Notes: generated by a model not told the origin, from the letters alone. Positions 42,921 to 57,325 are shown, numbered from the stretch's first letter. The stretch: 64,000 nt of DNA from Corylus avellana (GCF_901000735.1 NC_081548.1:4030001-4094000), one strand, 5' to 3'. Program-made: numbers and translations.

Positions 42921-45500
42921 TTAGTTCTGCTCTTCATAATCTGCGCCTTCCTCTTGAGCAGCAGCCATCAACTCGTCAAACTTGTCTGACTTCCCCAGCA
43001 TTATTTCAATCTAACAAGACCACATGAAATCAGCCTCAAATATAAAATTGCAGGACTTAACCATTTCATAACCGAATAATGTGTAATTTGGTTAAAGAAT
43101 TACACCCCACCCCCACAAAACAACCAAAAAATGGAGAGAGAATGTAGTCAAAGTAGAAATCAGAAATCAACAAGATCAACCAGAAAATAGCTGCTGGTTT
43201 GACTGACAGTTATCACTTTATGGTTAGGCAGATGCAACTATGAATGAGAAACAGACAGGGAATGCAAACCATGAAAGTCATTAACTACCAAAATAGTTGG
43301 CCAGATCATTCATGTCATTGCTTGGGATTTGACTAAATTATCACCTACCCCAGGAGAGTCAATGGTCAACTGATAAGGGCCTGTAAGCCTCCATTCTCAA
43401 ATATTTGTAAGCGCCTGATTCACAGATATAACAAGCTCTTTTAAGGGTAAAATGGGGGCTCACACACTTCTATAGAACCAGATTACAGCCATGTAGACCT
43501 AAGCAGTCACATTGGATAATTGGGAATTTATCAAAAGTACAGCCATCTCATATTTGAGTTACGGCATCCTCAAGCAGTGCACATATAAGAAGAAACTCTG
43601 CACACAGCGCTTACTCCTCTTCCATTAGAAAGTATTAGCCATTCAGACAAAAAAAAAAGGATTAGCCATTTGTCTGGCCAATTTCAAAGATCTTATCAGC
43701 TGGAAAGAAAGATATGGATGACCATGCAACTGACTTATCAGTACTGATGGTCCACCAATCAATAAACTATCAAGTCCAAATTGAGAAGTTATCAACATAC
43801 CAGTTAGAGCATGGTTACGTTTTTACTAATTAAGCCAAAGTTGCCATGCTTCCGAATATCTTGTGGAAGTTTAAATTATAGAACTTTAGGTTTATGAATA
43901 AAAAAAAATTCCAAAACCAACAATGTTTTCAATGTAGAATATAATACTGAAACCTCATATAGCAAGGCTCTATCTAGATACACTTTAAATTTACATATAT
44001 TACATATACAATCTACCTTTGCTTTTTGAATGGGTCGACCCCCTGCATCCTCCCTCATGTCAACAGTGGAAGTCATGATCTCTGTATAAGTAGTATTTTA
44101 CCATAGTAAGTTTTAAGGTTTCAGTATGTAACTGAAAGAAAATGGGATTTTGATAAAATAGCAAGAATCTCACTCTTCTCAACAGCAAGTCCATTGTTCT
44201 TCAAAATCTCAGCAATGGTAACCACCGTGGCGATAGCTTCAGATATAATATAAAAGTCAAATCAGAAATACAGGAAAACCTTTCAACAATATGAGTTCTA
44301 ACAATACAAATGAGTGTTTCTCCACTTATGTGATTAAACAATTACACAAGACTGTCAACCATCACCAAACTCCTGTAATCAGCAAACTCAATGAAAATCA
44401 AATTCCTAACTAGCAATAAGCAAACGCAATGACCATCACCAAACTCCTGTCCTCAGCAAGAAAAGAGTGGAATTCTTAAATACTAAATGCAAGATAGAGA
44501 CAATAAAACTTATTCTTCCAGCAAGCAAAAGATATCAAGAATCAAAAGCACAACAGAAATGTTCATATCGTTATGCTGGAACTGCATAATATTCAGTGAA
44601 ACAAGAAGAGGTTAACAAAAAATACCCATTCCTAGAGCAGACAGTTCCACCTCATTGTGCTGCTGCATGTACCTCTGCAAAGAAAATTAACAGTCATGCA
44701 ATCATTGAAAGAGACCACCGCAATACACAAGTACATGGAAAAACATACTACTAGATAAGTCATGCATGAAGACATGGACATCCAGACATTATTTATCCAT
44801 ATGAGATGCAACTTGGGTATTTCTCTTATTTTGAAAAAATAAACCTGCCGGTTAATATCAACTAGTCCTGCAATTAGTTAAGAGCATATTTAACATTTAA
44901 TGGTTCCTAGCTAATAAAAAGGTTCTATTTGCTCTACTTAGCTGCTAACAGAACGCAAACCTCCTCCAAATAAAACCCAACACAACTATGTGGCCCCATG
45001 GGGCTGTGTCATCTTTCCCAAGCCCAGAAAAGCAGAATCAGTATATCAAGGATTTTTTTTTCCTTCTTGTACTAGTTTGTGCGTCACATAGACCTCAGTT
45101 ATACCACTCAACAAAGGGCATATCAAAACTCTAAACCCTAAACCGAACAGGGAACAAGAGAGAAAGAGCATCATAAAGCAGAACCCAATATTCAAGCTAA
45201 TATTGCCCCCCTTTTCTAAAATTTTGTCAGCAATCAAACGTAGGCAGTATGACAATCCTAGCGAGAGAGAACCCAGTTAAAAAAAAAAGAACAAAAAAAC
45301 GTTCTAAATCATTTCGCATCCCCAGTTTTCTCAGCAACAAATAGATACACACATAAGAAACGAAAAAAGAAAAACACCTTGGCAAGATTGACGTAAAAGA
45401 AGAGGGGCTTTTTGGTGTTAGAGACTTGGATGCGGTTCCTTTTGATGGCCGAAGAGTCCGTGATGTCGATGTTCTTCACTGCCTCTGTTATGCCCTCCAT
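42921..45500 (-). CDS. Alba DNA/RNA-binding domain protein
   Basis: Five minus-strand exons: 45500-45378, 44674-44626, 44236-44174, 44081-44017 and 43010-42921. All junctions are GT-AG and in frame, giving 129 aa. The Alba domain spans about residues 20-110: NRIQVSNTKKPLFFYVNLAK, RYMQQHNEVELSALGMAIAT, VAEILKNNGLAVEKK and MTSTVDMREDAGGRPIQKAK. An acidic tail EEGADYEEQN follows. Alba proteins are small dimeric nucleic-acid binders; plant short Alba proteins bind RNA and R-loops in cytoplasm and nucleus. Length and sequence match the short Arabidopsis Alba proteins. The leader above 45500 has a CT microsatellite (about 45545-45592). No defects seen. Confidence 0.93.
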
Positions 45501-45544
45501 TTTTCACTTTCTAGAGAGAAATTCTCTAACCCGAATCCCCAATT

Positions 45545-45592
45545 CTCTCTATCGCTCTCTCTATCTCTCTCGCTCTCTCTATCTCTCTCGAC
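45545..45592. repeat. CT-rich microsatellite in the Alba leader
   Basis: Imperfect CTCTCTAT/CTCTCTCG repeats. A CT-rich leader is common in plant genes. Confidence 0.85.
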
Positions 45593-46119
45593 TCTAAAGC
45601 TGCGAAAAACCCTTGGCCACCACGGGAGTCGAGGGTTTTTGATATGGGCGTTGTAAGGACGGCGTCGTTTTCGTGTTTTGTACTTTTGTCGAGGGTTTTA
45701 GTTTTGGTATAGGATTCGTTTCGTGTTGGGCCTGTTGGCTTAAGGTTTACGACAACGTTTTGTGTTCTGGGTCTGGTAGTTTAGGGTCTTCAATTAACCC
45801 AAGTGAAAAGGTTTAGGTTTAAAGAAAGCCCATGAACAAAAAATAAATAAATAAATATGTTCTCTTGAAAAATAAAGGTTTATATTTTTATTTTATAATT
45901 GTCTGATAATTTTAATGTGACACTTCAAATTAATTATTAGATTTTTTTATTTAATAATGATTAGTCCAAAAATTAATTTCGTGTGTTATATCAGCTTCGT
46001 TAGATGAATGTTAAATAAAATTATAATATTTAGCATTTTTCTTGGATGAATGTTGAATAAAATTATAATACTTAGCATTTCTCTTTTCAAAAACACTTTC
46101 TTTGTTTTCATAATAAAAA

Positions 46120-46453
46120 GGGTAAATATATCATAGGTTTCTGAGTCAACCCGCCAAAATTAAAAGCTCTCTAAGGTTTTTTTTTTCGACAATTTACTCT
46201 TTGGGTCAATCGAAATGCTAGTAAACTCCCTAACGTCAAATTTTTTCTACCCTTGGCCACCCCTTCAAATTTTTTATTTTTTTATTTTTAAATTTAAATT
46301 TTAAAATTAAATTAATAAAAAATTAATATTTTAATGAGGTGTCTAACGACTGTTAAAAAATTCGACGGCATGGAATTTGTCAAAAAAAAAAAAGTAACCT
46401 AACGAGTTTTTAATTTTGATAGGTTAACTCAAGGACTTATGATATATTTATCC
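46120..46453. mobile_element. MULE-type MITE with 9-bp target duplication, 334 bp
   Basis: GGGTAAATATATCATAGGTT and the complement of ATGATATATTTATCC begin inverted repeats of about 90 bp. Flanks are the identical 9-mer TAATAAAAA (46111-46119 and 46454-46462). No coding sequence. Confidence 0.85.
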
Positions 46454-47184
46454 TAATAAAAATACAAGTTTCTTAAAACATTTAATAAACAATTCACTTT
46501 TCAAAACACACAACATTAAAAAATAATAATAATAATAATAATTCTCAAAATATTCTTCTAGGAGGGTGTAAAAAGTTTTTTAAAAGTCTATTATGTTTTT
46601 TTTTTAGATGTAAAGGCTAACTTATTACTTTAAAAAATAATAAAATAAATAAAAAATAAAGGTTAAGTATTCAAGTTGAATGTTCATGTCAGCACTCCAA
46701 GAACCTGCTCTACATAAACAGCAAAAGTTCTGATTGCATAAAATAAAATAAAAAATAATAAGATAATACAAAAGAATCCCTGCCAACCAATCTCTTCACT
46801 CTGATCTGAGACGAAAAAATTCACAATTTAATTGTTATTCGACCATCGTACCACAATAATAAAATTTCTCAAAGAATAACAAACATGTTTCTTTCAAAGT
46901 ACACTGTAAGCACTTGCATAAATAGTTTTTCAACTTTTTCTATATGCTCGAGTCTTCACAAAAATCGTCACAATACTGCACAACAACAACATCAGACAAG
47001 TTCGAAGCACCATAAATAAAACTACATAACTTAGACCATGCAGACCAACCATTTCTCTTCTTTTTTTGTAGGGGGCAGAGATCCTGCAGAGGACTTTTGA
47101 TTGCCTTGATTTCTTGTTATATACAGAGAGCAAGCTTCAATAAGAGCGATGGCATATAGCACAGCAGAATGATCTTGAAATGAA

Positions 47185-50100
47185 CTAACAATTAATGCCA
47201 CATTGACCTTTCGCCGCAGCCTTTGCAGAGTCGGAGGTGAATGGGTCGATCCGCACCCATAATAAGGAGAAAATGGAAGCAAGGAGTATGGACCAGACGA
47301 TAACGATTGTTGGGGTACGATTTTGCCGACCCAACAAACCCTTCAGGAAAGGATACAGATGGGCAATGACCCATATGGCAAAGAACAGCTTCCCAAAGAG
47401 GGGACCCCAAGACTGGTATCCACTGTTTACGGCGTATGAAACACCAGCTACAATGCCGACCAAGTTCACGATAAGGACCGTGGTTGGAGGGATGAGAAGT
47501 GATGTCCATTTGAACACATAAAGCTCTGCAAAATCCCCATCTTCATCAGATGCCTTTGACGTGACAGTGAAGTTGGTGTCAATACCAGCAAGAACTTTCA
47601 AGAGCCCTTGGAATACTGCAAAGAGATGAGCCGATGTACCACCAATGACCCAGAATTGCTCATTCCTCCACCAGTCCTCAATACTGACCCCACTCCACCT
47701 AAGCTCAAGAATTCCAGTAGCAGCAATGGAGACAAAGAGGAGAATAAACCACATGCTAGCAAAATTACTTATCTGCATAAAATTGGCAACAGACTTGTCA
47801 GCGGCTAGTTGTTTCATCACAAGAAAAAAAATATAAGTGAATTACTAAATTCTCCCTTGAACAATGATATGAAAAGAGAGCTCCTTGCTTTAAAAGAACA
47901 GAAGAGGTACAGAAGAAAAAAGGCAGGAGTATAAAAGAGATTTTATTTAAGGGAGAAAAAGTGATGGGTTGATTTATAAAACAAATTACTATATTCACAT
48001 ACACAAAGTAGAAAGGACATCAGAGGCATATTTAAGAAAACATCGAGGTAGAACAAGGAGGTTTTTGTGCATGCAATGCAATTATGGTGGATTCCAGACG
48101 GAATGAGGGGTCCATGTCAAACACTTTCGTAACTTATGTTTTTCCATTGCACATCAGCCAAAATTTGGCTTCCAAGTAGTCCCACACCAAATCAATGAAT
48201 GTAGAATACGGGAGAACAAATAAATGCAATTCAAAGCAGAACCATCACTTACCTCAGGAATGATGAATTTTCCTGTGAGAAGGCAAAATGCAGGAAGCAT
48301 ACAGTACGCAATCAGTGGGATTGAGGTAAGGGGGTACACAATAGTATTTATGTATGCCAGTCTCTCCAAAAGCTTCATTCTCCCATTGTAGCCATACCAC
48401 AAGGGGCAATGCCTACTCAGCAAAATCTCAATTGATCCCAAGGCCCATCGAAGAACCTGGTTCAACCGATCAGAAAGATTGATTGGAGCAGACCCTTTGA
48501 ATGCCGGGCGGGGGGGCATGCAATAGATTGAGATCCAACCACGAGCATGCATCTTAAACCCAGTTAAAATATCTTCTGTGACGGAACCATAAATCCAACC
48601 AATCTGGTGGTAAAATGAACAGGCTTAATTAATTACTGCACAAAATCATCAAATCAGTATCTCACTTAAGATCCTATATCACTATATGCTAACTGACCTC
48701 TTTTCCCCATTCACTCTTGTCTTCATATCCACAGCTGATAACATGAATTGCTTCCTTTAAAAGAGTTGCAGGATTGGTTGTCGGGGGAATGCCTCCTTGT
48801 TCCATGAAGGTGGCTGCAATAAAAACCGGAGACTGACCAAAACGCTTCTCTAAGCTCTTCTGAGACATAAGAAGCGATCTCTCATCATCATATCCTGCAG
48901 AACACAGGAATGGAGTTAACTTTACAAGCATGGGTGCACCAAACCATCATTTGGTTTTACAATGATTCTTAGTCAAATTTGGGAAAACCGATTCTAAAGG
49001 AAAACCAACCTTCAACACCCTCCTCAATGTCTTCCATATTGAAAATGGGGATGGTGGATTCAGTTCTTTTCATTGCCCTCTTCTTGTCAATGTACTTCTT
49101 GTTGCCACCCTTTCCCTTCTTTCTTGAACCGCAACAACTCTTGACAATAATGTTTGGTTCCAAGTCTTCCTCAGTTAAAACTGGATCATACCCATAAAGA
49201 GCTTGCCTGTTGAAACAGCAACCAGTTCCCACATAGACAGGACCCTGGATACCATCCAGCCCTTTCAAGTTGATCTGCAAAATGCAACAACCACAAGATT
49301 GTACTTGATCAAGCCCAAGCACAAGAAGCTATAATGTGGAGAAGTATTTCGCGGTGTAAATAATGTAATACCCAGTGGAACCTACATCAAAGAAGACAAT
49401 ATTGCGGTTAGCATATCGATCATGCAAGTCAATGCCATCAAAACGCTGTGGAAACTGTACATAACAGGTCTTCTTTCCATAAGCAGGATCCATCATGAAA
49501 CACATGGCCTCTTTAAGAGCTTTGCTGTTATTAAAGTAGTGATCACAGTCAACATTCAGAAGATATGCACCATTGGTTAGGACAGCAGAAACTCGGATCT
49601 GCAAATCATAAGATAAAAGTAAGTCAGAACACACGCAACCTTCCTGGTACAACAAGCCTACCCAATCCATTAGGCAAGCAATCACATCACCGCCAAACCA
49701 TGGTACAAGGTGGTGTGATGTCTTTCTACTGAAGGAGAAAGGGTATTCTCCTACAAATCACTGACTGCACCACCTAGAATGGTGGACAATAGTAACTATT
49801 ATAGTTGTAGATGACAAAGATAACCCTCAAATTAAAATAATAGAAGGCCTTCAGTAGACAAACCAATGCATTCATTGCTCCGGCTTTCTTGTGATGCTGG
49901 AAGCCAGGTCGCTTCTCACGAGAAACATAAACAAGTCTAGGTAGCTCATTTCCATCTGTATCAAGCCCCCCACTGTGGCCTAAGAACACCTGTTCTTCCA
50001 CTCAATAGAAAATATATATCACTATATAAGAATATAAAGAAAAGAAGTCAAAATCCTAAAAGCAATTGGAAAAAAATAATACCTGAATCATTCCAGGATG

Positions 50101-53100
50101 GTCCCTAGAATTATTTCCAGGCCATGGAGTGCCATCCTGCATTGTCCAACCTTCTTCTGGCATCTTCTGCGCTTTGGCAACAAGGGCATTGATCCGTACC
50201 TTGAATTCTTCATATTCCCTCTGTCAAGCAAAAGGATTAGTAATGTAAAAACACAATGAAAATACCATAATCACCCAAATACAAAGGTTCAGCATACTTA
50301 CACAAGGTATAATGCAATTTTCTAGTACAGTATTCCAAGACCTTAATATAATATCGGTTGTGTGGCCTACTAAAATTGTGCTCCATTATAATACATATAA
50401 ATAGAGTAAATAAGGTCAGACATGAAAGGAAAAAAAAAACTATTGTCATGGTCAGAAATGCTCATGTCAATAGTTTTTATATGACTTCACTGCAGACATT
50501 TCCAATCACACTGTTGAGTCCTTATCACCATCTTTTAAACACTTCAAAATTTGACAGAAATTTCAATAAATCAAAATTTAAAAACCAATAAGTTGAAGTC
50601 TATATTGAGGTCAAAATTTAAAATCTTGTTTCCATCTACCAAATACCCAACATCTTTTTTTTGGTTTATTCATGCCAAAGAGAATAAATTCTGCTGACAT
50701 AAAATGGTGTAATCTTGTGTCTACCTAGCAGAAACCAGAGTTTTATTAGGAGAAAAGTACTCGTACAAATTTTTTATGTTAATACCTTTCAAATTTGTGT
50801 GATTTACTGACACAATGTTAGAATGGTTAAAATTGACAACATAGCATTTAAAGCATATTAGCTTTTTTAATATTTTCTCCCAGATACCAATAAAAAGAAT
50901 AAAATTTATTTTAAAACTATTGACTTCATTACACTAACAGCAAATTTTATCCTTGATGAATGAGACGAGTAGACAGCTTCAAAAGCCCCACAGCACAACA
51001 ATTTCCCAACCATGCACCAGATTATATGAAAAAAAAGAACGAAGTCATTATCAACAATTTTCACAAACATAATAAACATATTAATCCAACATGCCAACAT
51101 TCACTCACCTTCATTGCCCGGCGCTCTTTCACAAATGAAGGCTGTATTTTGTCTTTCAAGTAATCAATTTTTTGGGCAAAGTAAAACTCAGGGGCCCTAG
51201 GCTCAATGTGGTGCTTCTTGCAGAAGGGCACCCACTTCCTTGCAAACTCGGCAGTTTCAGAAAGGGATTCAAAGGTCAACATTGCTGACCCATCATCAGA
51301 CACATAGCAAGAAACCTTGTCGACAGGGTAATCCACAGCAAGTATGGACAAAACAGTGTTTGCCGTTACAAGAGGCGGCTCTTTAAGAGGATCCACTGTA
51401 CTAACGAAAACGTCTACGGGAGCCAGTTGTGATGGTTCTCCTTCCCTATCATATCTGCACAGTATAATTGTGATTAACGAAAAAAAAAAAAAAAACTAGA
51501 TGACTTCCTCGTGTTCAAAACCCACACTAAAACATACCCCTTCACAAATACAATGAAGTTAACTAACCTCAATACAAGCCTGTCAAGATAGGTCTCGCGG
51601 TTGATGGGAGACCATTTTGGGAATTGATCCAAAAGCCAGGATAAAGCAAACCAAATCTCACAAATAATTGATGTTAGCCACAATGGGTATGCATCTTTCA
51701 CAGGGTGAGTTACACGGTATTGCAAGAAAAAGCCCAAAATAATAAGCCGCAATATGATAACGACACGATAAGGCGTCAGGTGAGAAGAAGAAATAGGCAC
51801 CACACGACTCAAAGGTTGCCGAGCATCATCAGCCCTGTGACAAGAAGAAGAAGAAGCACAAAAAAATATTAATCCACTGCATTGGAAAAAGGCATTCCAT
51901 TGTCAATCTACAGAATCAAAAGGAACAAATCCATGCTTCAACATAGGGTCAAATGACTTGGTGCACATTAAAAAAAATGGCAGAATATCAAAAATATGAA
52001 GTCATTGATAGAGACAAACCGAGGGATGCATGCTATCATAAAAAATGATAACAAATATCATTACAGGATATTAAAATTAGCATTATACATTCAAGGAAAA
52101 CACTTGATTCAGATGCTAACCAAAAAAAAAAAAAAAGACGCCATTAATTACAATGTGGCATCAAAAATTACCAACAGTAGTCAAAACCATTCATCAGGGA
52201 AATAATAACAATAAATAAAGCGGTCATAACTCGTAACCTCCAAAAATGCAAGGTGAATAAAGTTTTTATACAGAATGCTCACATTTGGAGTTCTTCTCCA
52301 TTGGAACCAGTGCCTTCCATGTCCCCCTTCCCTTCAGTGTATCTACTGGTCATGTGCGTCATATTTTTCTCCTGTTTGAGTTTCCAACCTTCAACCCTTT
52401 CCTTCCAGTCAACATTTCCAAGTCCATAAGAATTCAAGTCCTTTGATGGGTCCACAATTCTCACTGGAACTGTAAAATTAGATGAAAAGATTAATCGATG
52501 ATTGGTAAAGTCCAAACAGGTGATACAGAAGCTTGTTTGGGGATTTCTAAGTGAACAAACTCAAGTTACTTGACTACCTGGCTGCTTTGGATCAATATAA
52601 GGAGAGTGAAGATGCTTTTCTGAAGGGCCCAAGGGACCTGATGTGGTTCGCACAGATTGGTTATCAGATATAGCAGATGGAATTTCACCAGACATCTGAA
52701 AATCATTTCCATATTAGTAAAGAGAAGGTCACAAAACTAAGTCACCAGCATGATCTTGGAAAAATCAAGCATATAAGACATGTTCGTTATAATTTTCATT
52801 TCAAGTTTGGTAAGAACAGTTGCTGCCAGTGACATAAAACAAGCGACATAAAATTTCTGAAAGAATACAATGATATTCATCACCTGAACCTCAGGTTACA
52901 AATCCAGAAATTATGCAACAAAGATGTGAATGTAAAAATGAGTAAGAGATTGCTTTAATTGCCTACCGGTTGCCCATTGGTGAGAAGGGGAATCGGTTGT
53001 TGAGCTTCATGTCTAGAGGAAGAAGAAAGGTCAGCATCTTCCCCCTGCCACTGGCATCTTGCCTTGCTATTTCCTTGGGTGTAATTAAACTCATTCTCTA

Positions 53101-54390
53101 GATCATCAACATCATCCTCTTCATCATCTCCATCCACACGAGGACTCCCTGAAATACATAAATCATATTAAACTCATTCCCAAACTTACAACTACAATTT
53201 AACAATGGACTTGGGGCAAGCTAACCTTTGTGCCTCTTATATCTAGTCTTGCACTGGGGACAAGCCTGGTTCCCATCTTTCCGCTCGTACTCATAACAAG
53301 GCCGACAGACAGGAAATGCACACTCATTGCAGGCAACAAAGACATCACCACTAGCTGAAAGTCCAACAGTATCACCACAGATCTGACATATTTGGCCATT
53401 CAAATTCTTTAAGGGCTTAGGCTGCATTTTGAAAAGACAATGTAAGAATCAGAGTTAAAGAAAACAGAATTCTTATGACTAAATAATTACATAAATCTAT
53501 CAAAGAACAACATTCAAGAAAACCACACGAGCCAAGAAGAAGATAGGGACAAAACTCTGACCCAACAGTCTTTTATAGTGAGTAATGGCAGATCTCATCT
53601 ACGATAAGCAAAAAGAGTTAAATTCCAGTGACTGAATTATCCGGATCTCAGCTTCAATGCTCATAAATAAAAAGCACCATTAGTTTTACTAAAACAACCC
53701 GTAAGTCTTACTTTACTACCAATTATAAAACTGAGCAATTAATAGGAAGGACAAATTTCATCCAGAGAATTCAGCTCATAAAAAATCACAAATTAAGAAC
53801 GGACAATATTCTTATCTAAGCGAAATCATATACACCATTCAAGCGAACAACCAAAAAGGAAACAGAAACAATAATTCCAACAAGATCAGAACTGCAACAA
53901 CTTCAAATTTAGAGACCCACATGCCAAATCCCCAAAACTGACTGAAATAGCCCCTCTGCCTGTCATCTATTTCCAAAGAAACGGTATGAACTTCAAGCTC
54001 ACACTCACTCCCACACAGCCGACAATCGGATCCAAGAACCACAAAGCAACAAAGGAAAAAAATGAAATGATTGCCATACTAAAAACCAAAGATAATTCAA
54101 AAATCTAAAGTATGACCACCACCCACTTCCCCGATTCACGCAAAACCCAAAATCAGGAGCCCAAAGACTCACATTTCACACTACCCACCACTCAGATCCA
54201 CACACCACAGTGCAAAGACAGAAACAACACAAACAATTAAATAGATTACACAAAAACAAAACCATTTTTTGGACACAAATCCGAAAAGGGTACCGTCTAG
54301 AACACTAACCCCACTATCAGAATCGTGGCGAATCCGGACCAGCTCGTTCCGCTTGTGCGACCCAGCCACCATTCCCGCATTTGCTTCCAT
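47185..54390 (-). CDS. CESA1: Cellulose synthase catalytic subunit, CESA1 type (primary wall)
   Basis: Fourteen minus-strand exons: 54390-54310, 53421-53226, 53148-52967, 52695-52578, 52469-52283, 51834-51568, 51454-51109, 50220-50083, 49989-49864, 49598-49386, 49274-49010, 48894-48698, 48603-48253 and 47772-47185. All join in frame to 1084 aa (Arabidopsis CESA1: 1081). In order: N-terminal RING zinc finger with eight Cys from C39 to C84, a hypervariable acidic region, two membrane helices near 280-330, then the cytosolic GT-A domain with D397-D398-G, the D564-C-D566 motif, T781-E-D and QVLRW (821-825), an FTVTSK loop, and C-terminal helices ending [27 protein letters not shown] at the start and the [20 protein letters not shown] block point to the CESA1 class, a subunit of the plasma-membrane complex making primary-wall cellulose from UDP-glucose. 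All catalytic residues are intact. Confidence 0.96.
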
Positions 54391-54960
54391 GTTGTTTCCT
54401 CAATTCCCCTGTTTCCCCAAGTCAATGTTTGTAGTTTTCAGATATCAGAACAGATCGGTGGTGCCACCGATCAAAGCGCTTTAAAAGAAGCCAAAGAAGA
54501 TATTGGAGCGAAGGCTGTGAACACTTCGCCCATTCAATACGCCATCGCCTCTCTCTCTCTCTTTCTGTGTAGTCCTCTACACTCCCAGCTAAGCTATCTA
54601 AAGGACTAAAGCCTGTCTTTTTTATCATTTTGTTTTCGTGTATTTTTTTATTTTCCTTCTTTTTTTTTTTGGTTAATGATGTCTTGTTTTCTACCGGCTC
54701 CACCGGTTGCTTGTACCTAACCCCAGCTCGGCTCCGTGGCCATTTCTGAAAGAGCCAAGTGTCTCATGTTTAATAAATTAAAACCATCTTCATTATTCTT
54801 CTTCTTTTTTGTCTTTTTTTTTTCTTCTTCTTCTTCTCTGTTCTTTTGTTTTTATCACGAACCAATAATTATAATTGAATTTCCCAAAGACATCCGTTTC
54901 GCTTGAGGTGAAATGCTAATTTACTTTCAAGTTTTTACTTTTTAATCAGTATGTGATATA

Positions 54961-55134
54961 TGAGAAACGTTATATCTGTTTTTAAGTGTTTATTCTTTAA
55001 GGTGGTAGTAAAAATTATCGTTTGATTTTGAATAAATTAAATTGTATATTTCACATGAATGACAATTTTTTACTGTCACATCAAAAAGTAAACACATGAA
55101 AATAAGCAATTAAAAGTACATGTAATATTTCTCA
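54961..55134. mobile_element. Small MITE (174 bp) upstream of CESA1
   Basis: TGAGAAACGTTATATCTG at the left pairs with the complement of ACATGTAATATTTCTCA at the right. TGATATA flanks both sides (54954-54960 and 55135-55141). A half copy of the same family follows at about 55142-55206, and a rearranged relative lies in HY5 intron 3 (61357-61580). Confidence 0.7.
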
Positions 55135-55608
55135 TGATATATCAATAATGATTTTTATTATGGCATCAAAAAATAAGTGCTCAAAAATACATGTTACATT
55201 TCTCATTACATATTGGAGTATAGAGTGGCATGGATGAATTTAGATGACCTACAACTCTTTGTTCAATGTGGAAGGGATTGTGAGAAATTTTTATGGGGTC
55301 TTTCTGCTCAAATAGGGCTTCCTTGATTGCAAAGGACCTCTAACAAATCCTACTCAATTGCAAAAGATAAAAAAGAATTGTCAGAATTCCTAATTATAGA
55401 GGATTGCATTGATTACCACTAACTAACCATGATGGGATCCAAAATATCACAAACTTCCTTCCTCCTTGCTATCTATCGATAAGGTTCAACTAGAAAAATC
55501 TTTGAAAAAAAAAAAAAAAACAACAACAACAAAAAAAAAATAATAATAACAAACAAAAAATGAAAAACCAAGGGGCCATTTTAATTTTTATAATTTTAAA
55601 ACAATTCT

Positions 55609-55637
55609 TTTTGTTTTTGTTTTTGTTTTTGTTTTTT
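55609..55637. repeat. (TTTTTG)n microsatellite
   Basis: About five consecutive TTTTTG units. Confidence 0.9.
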
Positions 55638-56021
55638 TCCTTTTTTCTTAATTTATTGGTTTTCTTAGTTTTTGTCTCTCTCTTTTTTTTTTTCGAATTT
55701 ATAAGATTTTTTTTTGACTTATTGAAAATTTTTTGTAGTCATTTTTTTCTTTTTGCTATCCTTGGAGACAATAACATCGTTTTTGTAATTTATGGCGGAC
55801 ATTGACAATAATGTAATAATTTGAGGAAGTATATGTACCTTCTCTTTTTTAACGTTTTTCTATACATTAAAAGGAAGATCATGCAACAAAAATGAATATC
55901 CTACCTAAACGTGATCATAAAAATATTTGCCTACTAAGAACTAATGACAAGAGGAGCGTAAACCGTATAAAACCGCAAACATTCCCTCAAATTAATTGAT
56001 CCAACCCACCAAAAACACTAA

Positions 56022-56086
56022 TAGGCCAATTGTGAGCTGAGCCAAAATCTCTACATTTATGAGATTAGATGATTATGTTCAAAAAC

Positions 56087-56126
<40 letters not shown>

Positions 56127-56185
56127 ATATACTTTTTGGATCAATTCAATAACTTTTCTAATTAGGCCAATTGTGAGCTGAGCCA
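56022..56185. repeat. 22-bp direct repeat flanking a poly(A)-containing segment
   Basis: AGGCCAATTGTGAGCTGAGC plus CA occurs at about 56022 and again at about 56164. A run of about 33 A lies between (56091-56123). Confidence 0.8.
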
Positions 56186-57325
56186 CGTCAACAACTTGCA
56201 TATCACGGCTCAGACGCTCTTTTCAACGTGTCATTAGCCGATTGGTTCCCGACAAAGAACTAATCTGTTGACTATTTCTAAATTTACCCAATTGCAGTTA
56301 AGCACGTGTACAATAGAGCTCCTTAGTTAGGTGGTCTCTGTCGAAGCAGGGTCCGAAGGGACAACCGTCGTATATATTTTCTCAAATAATTTGGATATTT
56401 ATTTTATATGCTGGTAACAGGCTGTCCCATGGGCTACCGGTAATTGTCGGTAGCTCCGGTTTGACACTCTTGTTGGCTGTCGGTGGACTCGATTTGTTCA
56501 TGCTTGATTTGTGTGGTAATTATTCTCTATTCAAATGATTGAACCGAAAACTACAAGTCACACAAACTACTTCGCTTTCTGGCCTGTTTGGCTACACGTA
56601 ATACCTTGTTCAAGTCAGGAATGAGGATTGTCTTGCACCAATTCAGGACTTGTTTATAACTGATTTGTTCAAGAGGGCACCTTACCTATCTTTTTTTCTT
56701 TTTCTTTTTTAAGAAGAAGTGTATATCTTTGAGAAATTGAAAATTTGAAAAAAAAAAAAAAATTGATAAATTTATTAGTTTTGCTGAATGAAAAATAAAA
56801 CTAAAGAAAATGGTTTTTCTTACTTTTTATTTCGGTACAAAGAAGAGAATTGGTGATAATTGTACGCATTATTTTTCTTTTAGAATAAACAAGCACAGCA
56901 TCCACAAATATTAGGGATCTTAATAATATGACAACTAATATTGATCTAATAAGGCATTGTTTGTTAAGTGACAGCACGTTCTCCCACATTCACGGCACTG
57001 TTCATCGATCAGGCAAGTCTGACCATGCTGTAGTTACACACCTGCAGACCGTGTGTATGGGAGAAGCCAATTTATATTAAAAGACAAATATGCCCTTATG
57101 AAAAATAGAAAACCAATGTTTTGAAGGGGTAAAATAGGAATTATATACAATGCTAAAGGGGCAAAATAGGAATTATTTACAATATTAATTTTCAAACCAA
57201 GCCTATCAACCAGCATCAGTCTGTTTGTTTTTCAGACTGTACATAATCCTTCGGCGCCCTACCAGAGGTCTACAGTGCCGTGGGGTTTGTTTACAGTGCC
57301 GTGGGGTTTGCCAAACACCCTCTAA

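Larger units (their letters stand above)
45501..47184. other. Intergenic between CESA1 and Alba
   Basis: The first ~200 bases hold the CT-rich Alba leader and promoter. A MULE-type MITE lies at 46120-46453. The part below 47184 is the CESA1 3' UTR. No other gene is seen. Confidence 0.6.

Noticed and set aside
49774..50001. CESA1 exon 9 reading on past 49864 without a stop
   Set aside because: A donor at 49864/49863 and homology to exon 10 ([10 protein letters not shown]) show that the extension is intron.
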